This document shows positions 36,760-45,585 of a DNA stretch of 64,000 nucleotides, in pieces. Position numbers and translations under genes: made by a program. This DNA is from Streptomyces indicus (lineage in GTDB: Bacteria > Actinomycetota > Actinomycetes > Streptomycetales > Streptomycetaceae): positions 310,001-374,000 of the forward strand of contig NZ_FNFF01000001.1 in assembly GCF_900100315.1 (NCBI RefSeq), written 5' to 3'. The stretch's first letter is position 1. Each line of letters begins with the position of its first letter. The notes beneath the pieces are model-generated. The model saw only the letters and a program-made list of their open reading frames with translations, was not told the DNA's origin and did no database searches.

Positions 36760-37170
36760 TCAGGTCGAAGGGCATGCGGACTGGGTCTGGATCTTGATGC
36801 CGCTCACCCTGACGTCGTCGCTGAAGTGGAACGTACTGTTGGGGGGCAGACACCAGTAGTAGGTCACGCTGTACTTGTCGTGAACGCGCAGGTAGACCCG
36901 GTCGTCGTTGCGGGTGTTGCGGACATAGTTGGCGCCGTAGCTCTTGGAGCCGAGGTCCTGGTAGGAGCTGGTGACGTCCTGGTACGCGGCTGTGGGCCGG
37001 CCGTTGTTCCAGTCACTGTCGGTCAGGTAGAAGCAGACTCGAGGCCAGCCGCATCCGTTGTAGTTCCCGGCTGTGGCAGTGGGGGCGGTGGCCAGCCCAG
37101 CAGCGATGAGCGCGGCCGCCGCAGCCGCCGTCACCGCCGTCCGCTTGGCCACCTTCGATTGAGTGCGCAC
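36760..37170 (-). CDS. Small secreted protein of unknown function
   Basis: 136 residues. GTG start at 37170 with GAGGAG upstream. A signal peptide (KRTAVTAAAAAALIAAGLATAPTATA) is followed by GNYNGCGWPRVCFYLTDSDW, with paired cysteines, and YQDLGSKSYGANYVRN, resembling peptidase inhibitor I36/crystallin-like secreted proteins of Streptomyces (four Cys overall). Not certain of the family. It is divergent from the SARP regulator and may be regulated by it; the 80 bases downstream separate it from the next secreted gene in the same direction. Confidence 0.65.
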   Translation of the reverse strand: MRTQSKVAKRTAVTAAAAAALIAAGLATAPTATAGNYNGCGWPRVCFYLTDSDWNNGRPTAAYQDVTSSYQDLGSKSYGANYVRNTRNDDRVYLRVHDKYSVTYYWCLPPNSTFHFSDDVRVSGIKIQTQSACPST

Positions 37171-37223
37171 AACGAATCAACTCCTCGGCTTTGTCCATTG
37201 AGTACGTGCCGCGCGGGGCCCAC

Positions 37224-37254
37224 TGGCCTGCCTGCCCCCCGTGCAGGCAGGCCA
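37224..37254. promoter_or_regulatory. Twelve-bp hairpin in the SARP/secreted-gene intergenic region
   Basis: Perfect inverted repeat with arms TGGCCTGCCTGC and GCAGGCAGGCCA (12 bp) around CCCCCGT, midway between the divergent secreted-protein and SARP genes. It could act as an operator or as a transcription-blocking structure; its symmetrical position favours a regulatory site. Confidence 0.45.
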
Positions 37255-37303
37255 TGGACGGCTGCCGGTGTCGCGGCGGCAGGCACAAACCTGACGAGCC
37301 ATC

Positions 37304-37332
37304 GTGCAACAACCCTGCAGGAAACCTAGAAT
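37304..37332 (+). promoter_or_regulatory. Possible promoter of the SARP gene
   Basis: -10 hexamer TAGAAT (37327-37332) spaced 17 bases from a weak -35 GTGCAA (37304-37309), 50 bases upstream of the GTG start. The -35 match is poor, so this is tentative. Confidence 0.3.
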
Positions 37333-37382
37333 CCGCAGGTACGGCCGTGTCTCGGCCGAGCGGCACAGGCGGGGGGCTGGGT

Positions 37383-40300
37383 GTGGAGTTTCTGCTGCTG
37401 GGCGGTGTCGAGGCACGGACGGCGACCGGACCGGTCGAGCTCGGACCTGCACGGCAGCAGACGGTGCTGGCTTCCCTTCTCGTGGACGTCAACCGACCGG
37501 TGACGGTCGAACAGCTCGTGCAGCGGGTCTGGGGGCACAAGCCACCGCAGTGTGCGACGCAGACCCTGTACGGGTACGTGTCCCGGCTGCGCCGCCTCCT
37601 GCCGGGGGTGATCGCCCGGGGGTCGGGCGGAGGGTACGTGCTCACCGCTGACGAGCAGAACGTCGACCTGCACCGATTCCGCCGGCTGCTCGTGCTGGCG
37701 CGGCGGGCGGAGGAGGACGCGCAAGCTCTGGCCCTGTTCGATGAGGCGGCGGCCCTGTGGCGGGAAGAGCCGTTCGCGAGTGCCGACACCCCGTGGTTCA
37801 ACACGGCCCGTAACACGCTCCGCAAGGAGCGGTGGGCGGCCGAACTGGACCGCAACGACCTGCGACTGCGGTTCGGCGAACACGCCGCACTGCTTCCCGC
37901 ACTGGCCGAACACTGCGCAGCGCATCCGATGGATGAGCGGCTGGCCGCGCAATACATGCTCGCCCTGTACCGCTGCGGCCGGCAGGCCGACGCCCTCGCC
38001 CACTACCGGCACGTACGCGGCATCCTCAGCGAGGAGTTGGGCGTCGATGCCGGCCGTGACCTGCAGCAGCTGCACGAGGCAATCCTCGCCGGGGACACAG
38101 AGCTGAGCCCCGCCATGCGCCCGGGGCCCGCACCGGCGCTCGTGTCGGCAGCGGCACCTGCGCCTGCCCCTGTCTCGCCCGGCATGGGCGCCGCCGCCGA
38201 CCGCGCCGGTGCGATCCCGTCCCATCTGCCCCTCGACGTCCGGGGTTTCGTCGGCCGGAACGCTGAGCTCGACGAACTGGACGGTCTGCTGTCCGCCGGC
38301 TCAACCGCGGTCATCGCCATCGTGGTCGGCACCGCCGGGGTCGGCAAGACAGCGCTGGCGGTGCGGTGGGCGCATCTGATGCGCGACCGATTCCCGGACG
38401 GCCAGCTCTATGTGGACCTGCGTGGCTACGGGCCGGACGCCCCGGTGTCGGCGGCCGATGCGCTGGCCGGCTTTCTCCGTGCGCTCGGGCTGGACGGCGC
38501 CGCGATCCCCGAAGATCTCGCCGAGCGCGCGGCCCGTTTCCGCTCGCTGGTCAGCGGGCGCCGCATGCTGGTGCTGCTGGACAACGCCCGCACCGTGGAC
38601 CAAGTGCGTCCGATGCTGCCGGCCGGCGTGTCCTGCTTCACCCTGGTGACCAGTCGTGACTCGCTGGCGGGGCTCGTCGCCAGGGAGGGCGCGCACCGCA
38701 TCGGGCTCGACCGGCTGCCGCAGGCCGATGCCGCCGGCCTGCTGCGCACTTTGCTCGGCGCGTACGCCGACACCGAACAGGCCGCGATCGACTCCCTGGC
38801 CGAGCGGTGCGCAAGACTGCCGCTGGTCCTGAGGATCGCGGCGGAGCTGGTCCGTTCACGACCGGCCCGTACCGTCGCCGACCTGGCCGAGGAGCTGGCC
38901 GAGCAGGCCGCCTTGGACCTGCTGGACGTCGAGGGAGACCCACAGACGGCGGTGCGCGCGGTGTTCTCCTGGTCGTACCAGCAGCTCTCGCCACCCGTAG
39001 CGCGGACCTTCCGGCTGCTCGGTGTGCATCCCGGACACGACACAGACGCCTACGCGGTGGCGGCGATGACCGGGACCGGGCTGCGGGACACGCGCAAGGC
39101 TCTCGATGTTCTGGTACGCGCCCATCTCGTGGAGCAGACTCCCGGGGGCCGCTACCAGCTGCACGACCTGCTGCGTGTCTACGCCACCGAACTCGCCGAA
39201 ACCGCCGGCGACGGCAAGGGACCGCTCAACCGGCTGTTCGCCTATTACCTCGCCACCGCATCCGCCGCGATGGACGCCATCGCCCCGCACGAGGCCGAAC
39301 GTCGGCCCGAAGCCCCCGCGGCGGACGCCGAGACACCGGCATTCGGCGACTACCACGCGGCGTTCGGCTGGCTGGACAGCGAACGCGCCCACCTGCTCGC
39401 TGCCACACAGCACGCCGAGCCGGACTACGTGATCAGAATGTCCGACACGGTGTGGCGCTACCTCAACATCGGCGGATTCCACGACGACGCCATGGTATTG
39501 CACACACGCGCACTCCATGCCGCCGAGGCTCTGGGCGATATCAAGGCCGAGGCCAATGCCCGACGGGTGCTCGGGGCCGCGGCACTCAGAACGGGAGCCC
39601 TGTCACCGGCGATTGATCACCTGGAGCGGGCACTGGCCCTGTACCGGCAGGTCGGCGACCGATCGTTGCAGGCAGCGACCCTGAACAACCTCGGCGTCGG
39701 CAACTGGCGGCAGTCGAACCTGTCGGCAGCGGCGGACTGCTTCCGCCAGGCACTGACCCTCTACGAGGAGTACAGCGTCCACCAGCGCCTGCGCGCGCCG
39801 GCCACGAACAACCTCGCACGTATCCTGCACATTCTGGGCAGGTCCGACGAGGCTCTCGAACTGTTCGAGCAGGCGCTGGCCATCGCGCGGGAGAACGGGA
39901 ACCAAGCGAGCGAGTCGAACACGCTGTGCGGTCTGGCGGATGTGAATGCCGCGGCCGGTCGTCACCGAGAGGCACTGGACTACGCACATCGCGCCCTGGT
40001 GACGGCGCGCAACGCCGGTCACCGCAGCCTCGAAGGCACCGCGATGCGGACGCTTGGCGTCGTGCACCGCCGCCAAGGGGATCACGAGTCGGCGCTACGC
40101 CATCTCGACACCGCACTGCAGATCTCTCGGGACGTGGGCGACCTGGAGGAGGTCATGGCAACACTCAGCGCGCTGGCCGAGGCGCACGATGCTGCGGGCG
40201 ACCCGATCGAGGCGCTCCGGCTCCACGAGGAGGCGCTGACCGTCGACGTCGGGTCCGCTCAGCGCGACCTTCGGGCCCACGCACTTGCGGGCATCGGTGA

Positions 40301-40451
40301 CCTCCACTCCGCACTCGGCGACCGCGAGGCGAGCCGGGAATTCTGGCACCAGGCGCTGGTGATCTACCGGGAGCTGGGCATGCCGCAGGCCGACGATGTG
40401 GAGGCGAGGGTCAACGGGCGCCACTCCCCCTCGGCCGCATCTGCCGTCTGA
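37383..40451 (+). CDS. SARP-type regulator with NB-ARC and TPR domains (AfsR-like)
   Basis: 1022 residues. Residues 1-95 are an OmpR-like winged helix (LLVDVNRPVTVEQLVQRVWG, TLYGYVSRLRRLLPG); ~100-245 the bacterial transcriptional activator domain (FDEAAALWREEPFA, YRCGRQADALAHYRHVRG); ~290-560 an NB-ARC ATPase with P-loop VGTAGVGKTALAV (Lys322); ~700-1010 several TPRs. This is the AfsR-type activator architecture, usually controlling secondary metabolism or morphological genes. The start is GTG at 37383, preceded by GGGGGGCTGG; earlier codons lack GC3 bias. The upstream region contains a 12-bp hairpin. No biosynthetic cluster is visible here, so the target is unknown. Confidence 0.92.
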   Translation: MEFLLLGGVEARTATGPVELGPARQQTVLASLLVDVNRPVTVEQLVQRVWGHKPPQCATQTLYGYVSRLRRLLPGVIARGSGGGYVLTADEQNVDLHRFRRLLVLARRAEEDAQALALFDEAAALWREEPFASADTPWFNTARNTLRKERWAAELDRNDLRLRFGEHAALLPALAEHCAAHPMDERLAAQYMLALYRCGRQADALAHYRHVRGILSEELGVDAGRDLQQLHEAILAGDTELSPAMRPGPAPALVSAAAPAPAPVSPGMGAAADRAGAIPSHLPLDVRGFVGRNAELDELDGLLSAGSTAVIAIVVGTAGVGKTALAVRWAHLMRDRFPDGQLYVDLRGYGPDAPVSAADALAGFLRALGLDGAAIPEDLAERAARFRSLVSGRRMLVLLDNARTVDQVRPMLPAGVSCFTLVTSRDSLAGLVAREGAHRIGLDRLPQADAAGLLRTLLGAYADTEQAAIDSLAERCARLPLVLRIAAELVRSRPARTVADLAEELAEQAALDLLDVEGDPQTAVRAVFSWSYQQLSPPVARTFRLLGVHPGHDTDAYAVAAMTGTGLRDTRKALDVLVRAHLVEQTPGGRYQLHDLLRVYATELAETAGDGKGPLNRLFAYYLATASAAMDAIAPHEAERRPEAPAADAETPAFGDYHAAFGWLDSERAHLLAATQHAEPDYVIRMSDTVWRYLNIGGFHDDAMVLHTRALHAAEALGDIKAEANARRVLGAAALRTGALSPAIDHLERALALYRQVGDRSLQAATLNNLGVGNWRQSNLSAAADCFRQALTLYEEYSVHQRLRAPATNNLARILHILGRSDEALELFEQALAIARENGNQASESNTLCGLADVNAAAGRHREALDYAHRALVTARNAGHRSLEGTAMRTLGVVHRRQGDHESALRHLDTALQISRDVGDLEEVMATLSALAEAHDAAGDPIEALRLHEEALTVDVGSAQRDLRAHALAGIGDLHSALGDREASREFWHQALVIYRELGMPQADDVEARVNGRHSPSAASAV

Positions 40452-40701
40452 TGCGGCGACGGCCTCACCGTCAGGCACCGGCTGCACCCTGATCCGGGAC
40501 GAGGCGCGGACCAACGTGATGCCATGCAAAGCCATTTGGCACCTCGCCGACGCCCTCCGGACGGAAAGCCCCCTCCCCGCCCCATCCGCCATTGCCATTC
40601 CACGACGGCCCCGAGGCTGCCAGGATGCCTGCACGCTTTCGTTCACGGAGGCAGGTGCGCCGGGACGGGAGCCTCGTGTGGGGTACGGAAAGGATGGGGC
40701 T

Positions 40702-42750
40702 GTGTTCGTAGGGCGCGAGCGTGAACTGGCCGAGTTGCAGGATGCGTTGAAGTCGCAGCGGCTGGTGACGTTGACCGGTGTCGCGGGGGTCGGCAAGTCG
40801 CGGCTGGCGCGGCAGTTGGTGGACCTCGGCCTGGTGACGGATGCGGCGAACGCCTGCTGGGCGGATCTGTGGCAGTTACGGGACGAAGGGCTGCTCGCGC
40901 CGCTGGTGGCCGACGCGTGCGGGCTGTCGGACCACACCCCCAGGATGCCGCTGGACGTGATCTGCGACTGGATCGGCGAGCGCGAGCTGCTCCTGGTGCT
41001 CGACTCCTGTGAGCATGTGCTCGCAGCGGCCCGCAATCTGGTGCGGGTTCTGCTGGACCAGTGCCCGCAGTTGCGGATCGTGGCGACCAGCCGTGAACTG
41101 CTGCATCTCGAAGAGGAGTTCGTCGCCGCGGTCCAGCCGTTGCCCTGTGCCACGGATGCCGCCGAGCTGTTTCTGCGGCGGGCCACGGAGTCCGGTCATG
41201 TTCCCGAGCCCGGGGATCTGAACCAGGTCACCGAGCTGTGCACCTATCTCGACGGGCTGCCGCTGGCGCTGGAGCTGGCCGCGGGGGCGCTGCGGCACAG
41301 CAGCATCGAGGAGCTGCTGCGTCGCCCGCGGCACGAGCTGAGCCGGGCGGCGGACGAGGTGCGCCCACTGATGCCGCGCCGGCACGACGTGCTGCGCACC
41401 GCCCTGGGCTGGAGCCACGAGTTGTGCACCCCGGCGGAGCGCCTGCTGTGGGCCCGGCTCTCCATCGTGCACGGGCACTTCGACGAACCCCTGGCCGTGG
41501 CCCTGTGTTCCGGCGGGCCGCTGTCCCCGCTGGACGTGCAGGAGGCCCTGGCCGGTCTGGTGGACAAGTCCGTCGTGACCGAGCGCCGCGGGCGCCATCT
41601 GCTGCTCGACACCGTGCGCGAGTACGGTCGGCTGTGGCTCGCCGAGCTCGGTGAGCTGGACACGATGGCGCAGACGCACGCCTCGTACTTCCTCGCGCAG
41701 GCGCGGCAGGCGGACGCCACGTGGACCAGCGCCGAGCAGACCGGCTGGTACCGCACCATCAAGGAGGCGCACCCCGATCTGTGCGCGGCCCTCGACCACT
41801 TCCTCGCCCACGACACCGACGCGGCACTCGAACTGGCCACGCTGACCGGCTTCTACTGGACCTGCTGCGGGCACGCGCACACCGCGCAGCTCTACCTCTC
41901 GCGCACCCTGAAGGCGAGCGACCGGCAGGGTCCGGTGCGCCAACGGGCGGTGTGGGCGCTGGGGTTGACCCATCTGCTCCAGGGCAATCACGCCACCGGG
42001 ACACACATGGCCCGCCAGTGCCTGGCCGGTGCGCGCGCCACGGAGGACGCGACGGCGTTGTTGCGCGCCGCCTATCTGCAGGCGATGAGCGATCTGTTGC
42101 AGGGCAATCCGCAGCCGAGTCTCGACCTCCTGGAGCATGCGCTGGAGTACGCGCGGTCGAAGGGCGCGGAGGGCCGGGGGGCCGGGGCGGGCGCCCAGGA
42201 GCATGCGGCGGAGGAGGAGCCCGCTGCCCAGGCCGTGATGATGTGCCGGATGCTGCGCCTGTTCGCCCTCACCGGGCTCGGGCGGCTGGAGGAGAGCCTG
42301 GCGGCGGCCACCTCGCTGCGCGCGGAGTGCGTGGCCATGGGCGAGCACTGGATCCGCTCGTACGCCGACTACCAGATGTGCGTTATCGCCCTGCGCGAGC
42401 GCAAGAGCGAACTCTCCCTGGAATACGCCCGTTCCATGCTGCACGCCAAGCAGCAGATCGGCGACACCTTCGGCATCGCCCTCGGGCTCGACATGCTGGC
42501 CGCGGCGTTCTCCGCCAACGGGGACGGTCATTCCGCGGCGCTCGCCTCCGGGGCCGGACAGCGGCTGTGGGACGCGGTGGGTCACCCGCAGCGGGGCGCG
42601 CCGGACGTGGCGCCGCTGCGCGAGGCGGGCGAGGACCTCGCCCGCAGGCTGGTGGGCGCCGGCACCTACGAGTCGTACCGCAGCGAGGCCGCCCACGCCG
42701 ACCCGGGCGAGATGCTCGCCTGGGCGGCAGGGGGCGAGTCACCGCTGTAG
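40702..42750 (+). CDS. NB-ARC ATPase regulator-like protein lacking a DNA-binding domain, TTA-containing
   Basis: 682 residues, starting VFVGRERELAELQ. P-loop VAGVGKSRLARQL (Lys32), Walker B LLLVLDSCEHVL, GLPLALELAAGAL (the GLPLA motif of NB-ARC/STAND proteins) and a C-terminal TPR-like helical region (~400-640). Related LuxR- or SARP-type regulators carry an HTH at one end; here neither end has one, so it may be a signal-dependent partner of another regulator, perhaps the SARP upstream. Codon 59 is TTA. The start GTG at 40702 is the most plausible; GTG 40678 is an alternative. It lies 250 bases after the SARP gene in the same direction. Confidence 0.8.
   Translation: MFVGRERELAELQDALKSQRLVTLTGVAGVGKSRLARQLVDLGLVTDAANACWADLWQLRDEGLLAPLVADACGLSDHTPRMPLDVICDWIGERELLLVLDSCEHVLAAARNLVRVLLDQCPQLRIVATSRELLHLEEEFVAAVQPLPCATDAAELFLRRATESGHVPEPGDLNQVTELCTYLDGLPLALELAAGALRHSSIEELLRRPRHELSRAADEVRPLMPRRHDVLRTALGWSHELCTPAERLLWARLSIVHGHFDEPLAVALCSGGPLSPLDVQEALAGLVDKSVVTERRGRHLLLDTVREYGRLWLAELGELDTMAQTHASYFLAQARQADATWTSAEQTGWYRTIKEAHPDLCAALDHFLAHDTDAALELATLTGFYWTCCGHAHTAQLYLSRTLKASDRQGPVRQRAVWALGLTHLLQGNHATGTHMARQCLAGARATEDATALLRAAYLQAMSDLLQGNPQPSLDLLEHALEYARSKGAEGRGAGAGAQEHAAEEEPAAQAVMMCRMLRLFALTGLGRLEESLAAATSLRAECVAMGEHWIRSYADYQMCVIALRERKSELSLEYARSMLHAKQQIGDTFGIALGLDMLAAAFSANGDGHSAALASGAGQRLWDAVGHPQRGAPDVAPLREAGEDLARRLVGAGTYESYRSEAAHADPGEMLAWAAGGESPL
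40876..40878 (+). promoter_or_regulatory. TTA (bldA) codon in the NB-ARC regulator gene
   Basis: In-frame TTA Leu codon (WQLRD, codon 59). Its position early in the gene would make full translation dependent on the bldA tRNA, typical of pathway regulators. Confidence 0.85.
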
Positions 42751-43048
42751 GGAGCGGCGCGCGCTCGAACGCGCAGCCGGGGAGCAGGCGTTCGCGTTCA
42801 CCCCTGCGGCGCGACGCGGGCCTACGAGACGACTTTTCCGGGCGGTCACCCGTCTGCTCCGCCGGTGTGATCTTCACAGGTACGGGTGTGCGGGTGCGTG
42901 AAGCCTTGTGCCGCCTGGGCGAAGTCGCCTTCGGGAGCGCGTCGGCACAGGGGGGCGCGCGGTAGTGAAGTGCCGCGCAGGATTTCGACTGCGCGCACCG
43001 TCCGCGACAAAGGGTTTCAAAGGGCGCGCGCTGGTAGCTTCCGGCCTC

Positions 43049-44218
43049 GTGATCAATGCGCTTCCCGAAGGTCCGGGAGACCCCGAGTCGCCCTTGCCGA
43101 TTCCTACGGGGCCGGAGGACTCCGTCCGGCCCGCACTGCTGAACCCCGCCGAGCGGGAGGACCGCGCCGTCCTCGACGCCCTGCTCGATTCCGGGTCCGT
43201 ACGCGAGCGGCACGACCGCATCGACGAGCAACTGGCGGAGCTGGTGCGCTGCCTGCGCCCGCACGAATCTCTGACGGGCCGCCAACTGGAGCGAGCTGTC
43301 GCCGAGTTCACCGGTGGCGTCGAGCCGAGCCGCTACGGGACCTGGGTTTGGTACCCGTGGTCCGGGCGGCTGGTGCACGTGCTGCCCCGCGAGGAGTTCC
43401 GGCGGGTGCGCACCGACCGCAACCGGGACAAGATCACCGCCGCCCAGCAGCAGCGACTGCTCACGCGCCGCATCGGCGTGATCGGACTGTCCGTGGGCAA
43501 CAGCGCGGCGCTCACCTGCGCAATGGAAGGCATCGCAGGATCGTTTCGCCTGGCCGACTTCGACACCCTCGGCCTGAGCAATCTGAACCGCTTGCGGGCC
43601 GGCGTGCACGAACTGGGCCTGCCCAAAACGGTGTTGTGCGCACGGCAGATGTACGAGATCGATCCCTATCTCGACATCGAGCTGTGGCACGAGGGCCTGA
43701 CCGAGGACACGATCGACTCCTTCTTCGGCCCCGCGGACCGCCGGCTCGACCTGGTGATCGAGGAGTGCGACACGCTCTGGGTGAAGGTGGCCGCACGCGA
43801 GGCGGCGCGGCGCCGCCGTATCCCCGTGCTCATGGACACCAACGACCGGGGGCTCGTGGACGTGGAGCGCTTCGACCTCGAGCCGGACCGGCCGCTGTTC
43901 CACGGCCGCGGCGGCGATCTGACCGCCGAGGACGTCCGGCGGCTCGCCCCGGCGGACGCGCTCGCCCTCCTGCTGCGCCTGTGCGACGAGCACCGGCTGA
44001 GCCCCGCCATGCAGGACGCGCTCGGCCGGATCGGGCACAGCCTGTCCAGCTGGCCGCAGCTGGCCAGCGGGGTGATGCTGGGCGGCGCCCTCGTCACCGA
44101 CGCCGCGCGCCGCATCCTGCTCGGCGCGCCGGTGTCCTCGGGCCGCTTCTACGTGGATCTCGAGCAGCTCGTCGGCGCCGTCGATGCCGCGCTCGTCCCG
44201 GCGGGGGCGGGCCGGTGA
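43049..44218 (+). CDS. ThiF/E1-like adenylyltransferase (stand-alone)
   Basis: 389 residues. The Rossmann domain begins GVIGLSVGNSAA (G143 onward) and carries the canonical E1 motif DFDTLGLSNLNR (170-181), where D170 and D172 hold the nucleotide/Mg and R181 contacts phosphate. Later VIEECDTLWVKVAAREAA and RIPVLMDTNDRGLVD fit the ThiF fold. No CxxC zinc knuckle and no obvious catalytic Cys-containing domain follow; C175-type transthiolation is not evident, so it could adenylate a carboxylate only. The helical N-terminus (1-130) is unlike thiF. Start GTG at 43049. It is coupled to the next gene by a GTGA overlap. It resembles the ThiF half of mycobacterial Rv1355c-type proteins. Confidence 0.8.
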   Translation: MINALPEGPGDPESPLPIPTGPEDSVRPALLNPAEREDRAVLDALLDSGSVRERHDRIDEQLAELVRCLRPHESLTGRQLERAVAEFTGGVEPSRYGTWVWYPWSGRLVHVLPREEFRRVRTDRNRDKITAAQQQRLLTRRIGVIGLSVGNSAALTCAMEGIAGSFRLADFDTLGLSNLNRLRAGVHELGLPKTVLCARQMYEIDPYLDIELWHEGLTEDTIDSFFGPADRRLDLVIEECDTLWVKVAAREAARRRRIPVLMDTNDRGLVDVERFDLEPDRPLFHGRGGDLTAEDVRRLAPADALALLLRLCDEHRLSPAMQDALGRIGHSLSSWPQLASGVMLGGALVTDAARRILLGAPVSSGRFYVDLEQLVGAVDAALVPAGAGR

Positions 44219-44856
44219 ACCACCTCCCCGAACTCCACGGCGAACACCTGTGGCTGCGCGAACTGCGCGCCACCGACCTCGCTCCCTTCGAACGCATCCA
44301 CACCCACCGTGTCCTCACCCGCTACCTCGGGATCGACCGGATGGACTCCCGGCAGGCCCAGGACGCCTTCGCGCAGCACCTGGCCCAGCCCTACACGTAT
44401 CCGCGGCGCAAGCACACCCTGGCAGTCTGCCCGCCGGGCCAGGACGTCATGGTCGGCACCATGGGCCTGCTGGTCGAGGAGTACGGGCGCAACGCCATGC
44501 TCACGGGCCTGGTCCTGCTGCCCGACGCCCCCGTGCGCGGCCACGGGCACGAGGCAGGTCGGCTCCTCATGGCGTACGGCTTCGGGCACTTGGGGCTGCA
44601 CCGCATCTGGGCCGGGCACCGCGCCGACCACACCCGGATGCGGGAGGTGATGCTCGCGGCCGGGCTGCGGCCCGAGGCCACGCTGCGGGAGCTGTTCCAC
44701 ACCCAAGGCCGGTGGCACGACGTCACGACGTACGCGGCGCTTGCGCCCGAGTGGATCCGGCAGGCCACCCCGGCCGAACAGGCCGTGCTGCACGCGTCCG
44801 TGCCGCGCCCGGCGGGCGCACCGGCCTCGTCCGCACCGGTACCGACGGGCCGCTGA
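44215..44856 (+). CDS. GNAT-family acetyltransferase
   Basis: 213 residues. N-terminal LWLRELRATDLAPFERIHTH and the acetyl-CoA binding block APVRGHGHEAGRLLMAYGF (R/Q-xx-G-x-G/A type) followed by LGLHRIWAGHRADHTRM are typical of RimJ/RimL-like GNATs. Start GTG overlaps the stop of the E1-like gene by four bases, so the two are co-translated and probably act on the same molecule or protein. The C-terminal 25 residues are low-complexity Ala/Pro. Acetylation target unknown. Confidence 0.85.
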   Translation: MNHLPELHGEHLWLRELRATDLAPFERIHTHRVLTRYLGIDRMDSRQAQDAFAQHLAQPYTYPRRKHTLAVCPPGQDVMVGTMGLLVEEYGRNAMLTGLVLLPDAPVRGHGHEAGRLLMAYGFGHLGLHRIWAGHRADHTRMREVMLAAGLRPEATLRELFHTQGRWHDVTTYAALAPEWIRQATPAEQAVLHASVPRPAGAPASSAPVPTGR

Positions 44857-44989
44857 GCAGGCGGGGGGGGAACTGCGCGGCAGGGATCAACGTCCGTGTC
44901 TGGTGAGCCGGTTGGAGCGCTTGCCCGACCGGCCGGCGGATGCCGCGCCTCGGCGTACGGCCGGCACAGGACCTATCCCTGGGAGAACC

Positions 44990-45553
44990 GTGAACACCCG
45001 TACCGCAATCGCCCTCCTCACCACCGCTCTCGCCGCCGCGGCGCTCACCGGGTGCTCCGGCTCCGACACGGAGGAGCTCTCCTACGGCGAGAAGGCGACG
45101 AAGGACAACCTGGAAGTCAGCGTCCTGCGCGTGGAGGCCGGGACGTCCGGGGATCTGTCGGTCCTGGAGGACGCCGCCGAGTACCAGGGCCGTACGCCGT
45201 ACTACGTCCGCTACCGGGTGACGAAGACGGAGGCCGGGAAGGTGGACGGGCCCTCCTTCGACGTCACGGCTGACGGCGGTCTGCTGACACAGCTGAACAT
45301 CATGGCGAGCTTCCCCGAGATCGAGGTGGGCGCGGACGGCAAGCCCCGCTACAAGGAAGCTCCGAAGTTCGAGAAGTGCATCGACGAGCCCGCCGCCGCC
45401 GAGTTCGGGAAGGCACCGGCCGGAGCGAGCTACGAGGGATGCACCATCTACCTCTCCGACACGGGCTCCACGGCGGAGCCCAAGAAGGTCGAGTGGAACA
45501 AGGGCGGGCTGGTGCGCAGCAGCGAGGACGAGGCGTACGCCGTGTGGAAGTGA
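44990..45553 (+). CDS. Putative secreted lipoprotein
   Basis: 187 residues. GTG at 44990 after GGGAGAA. N-terminal MNTRTAIALLTTALAAAALTGC is a lipoprotein signal with lipobox LTGC; mature part shows YYVRYRVTKTEAGKVDGP and two Cys in the C-terminal half (KFEKCIDEP, YEGCTIYLS) likely forming a disulfide. It resembles small DUF4352-like or immunoglobulin-fold lipoproteins but I do not assign a family. It converges on ubiX, with a palindromic hairpin between them. Confidence 0.75.
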   Translation: MNTRTAIALLTTALAAAALTGCSGSDTEELSYGEKATKDNLEVSVLRVEAGTSGDLSVLEDAAEYQGRTPYYVRYRVTKTEAGKVDGPSFDVTADGGLLTQLNIMASFPEIEVGADGKPRYKEAPKFEKCIDEPAAAEFGKAPAGASYEGCTIYLSDTGSTAEPKKVEWNKGGLVRSSEDEAYAVWK

Positions 45554-45563
45554 AACCCCCGCA

Positions 45564-45585
45564 CGGGTAGCCGCGCGGCTACCCG
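45564..45585. terminator. Bidirectional terminator between lipoprotein and ubiX
   Basis: A 22-base perfect palindrome with arms CGGGTAGCC and GGCTACCCG around GCGC, 11 bases past the lipoprotein stop and overlapping the TAG stop of ubiX (45579-45581). It can end both convergent transcripts. Confidence 0.8.

Noticed and set aside
36143..37170. Two secreted genes as part of a secondary-metabolite cluster with the SARP gene
   Set aside because: No biosynthetic enzymes lie within this region; only the regulator type suggests such a role.
40452..40701. N-terminal extension of the NB-ARC regulator back to 40396
   Set aside because: The upstream codons lack GC3 bias, overlap the SARP gene's end and encode no recognisable domain; VFVGRERELAEL at GTG 40702 is the usual family start.
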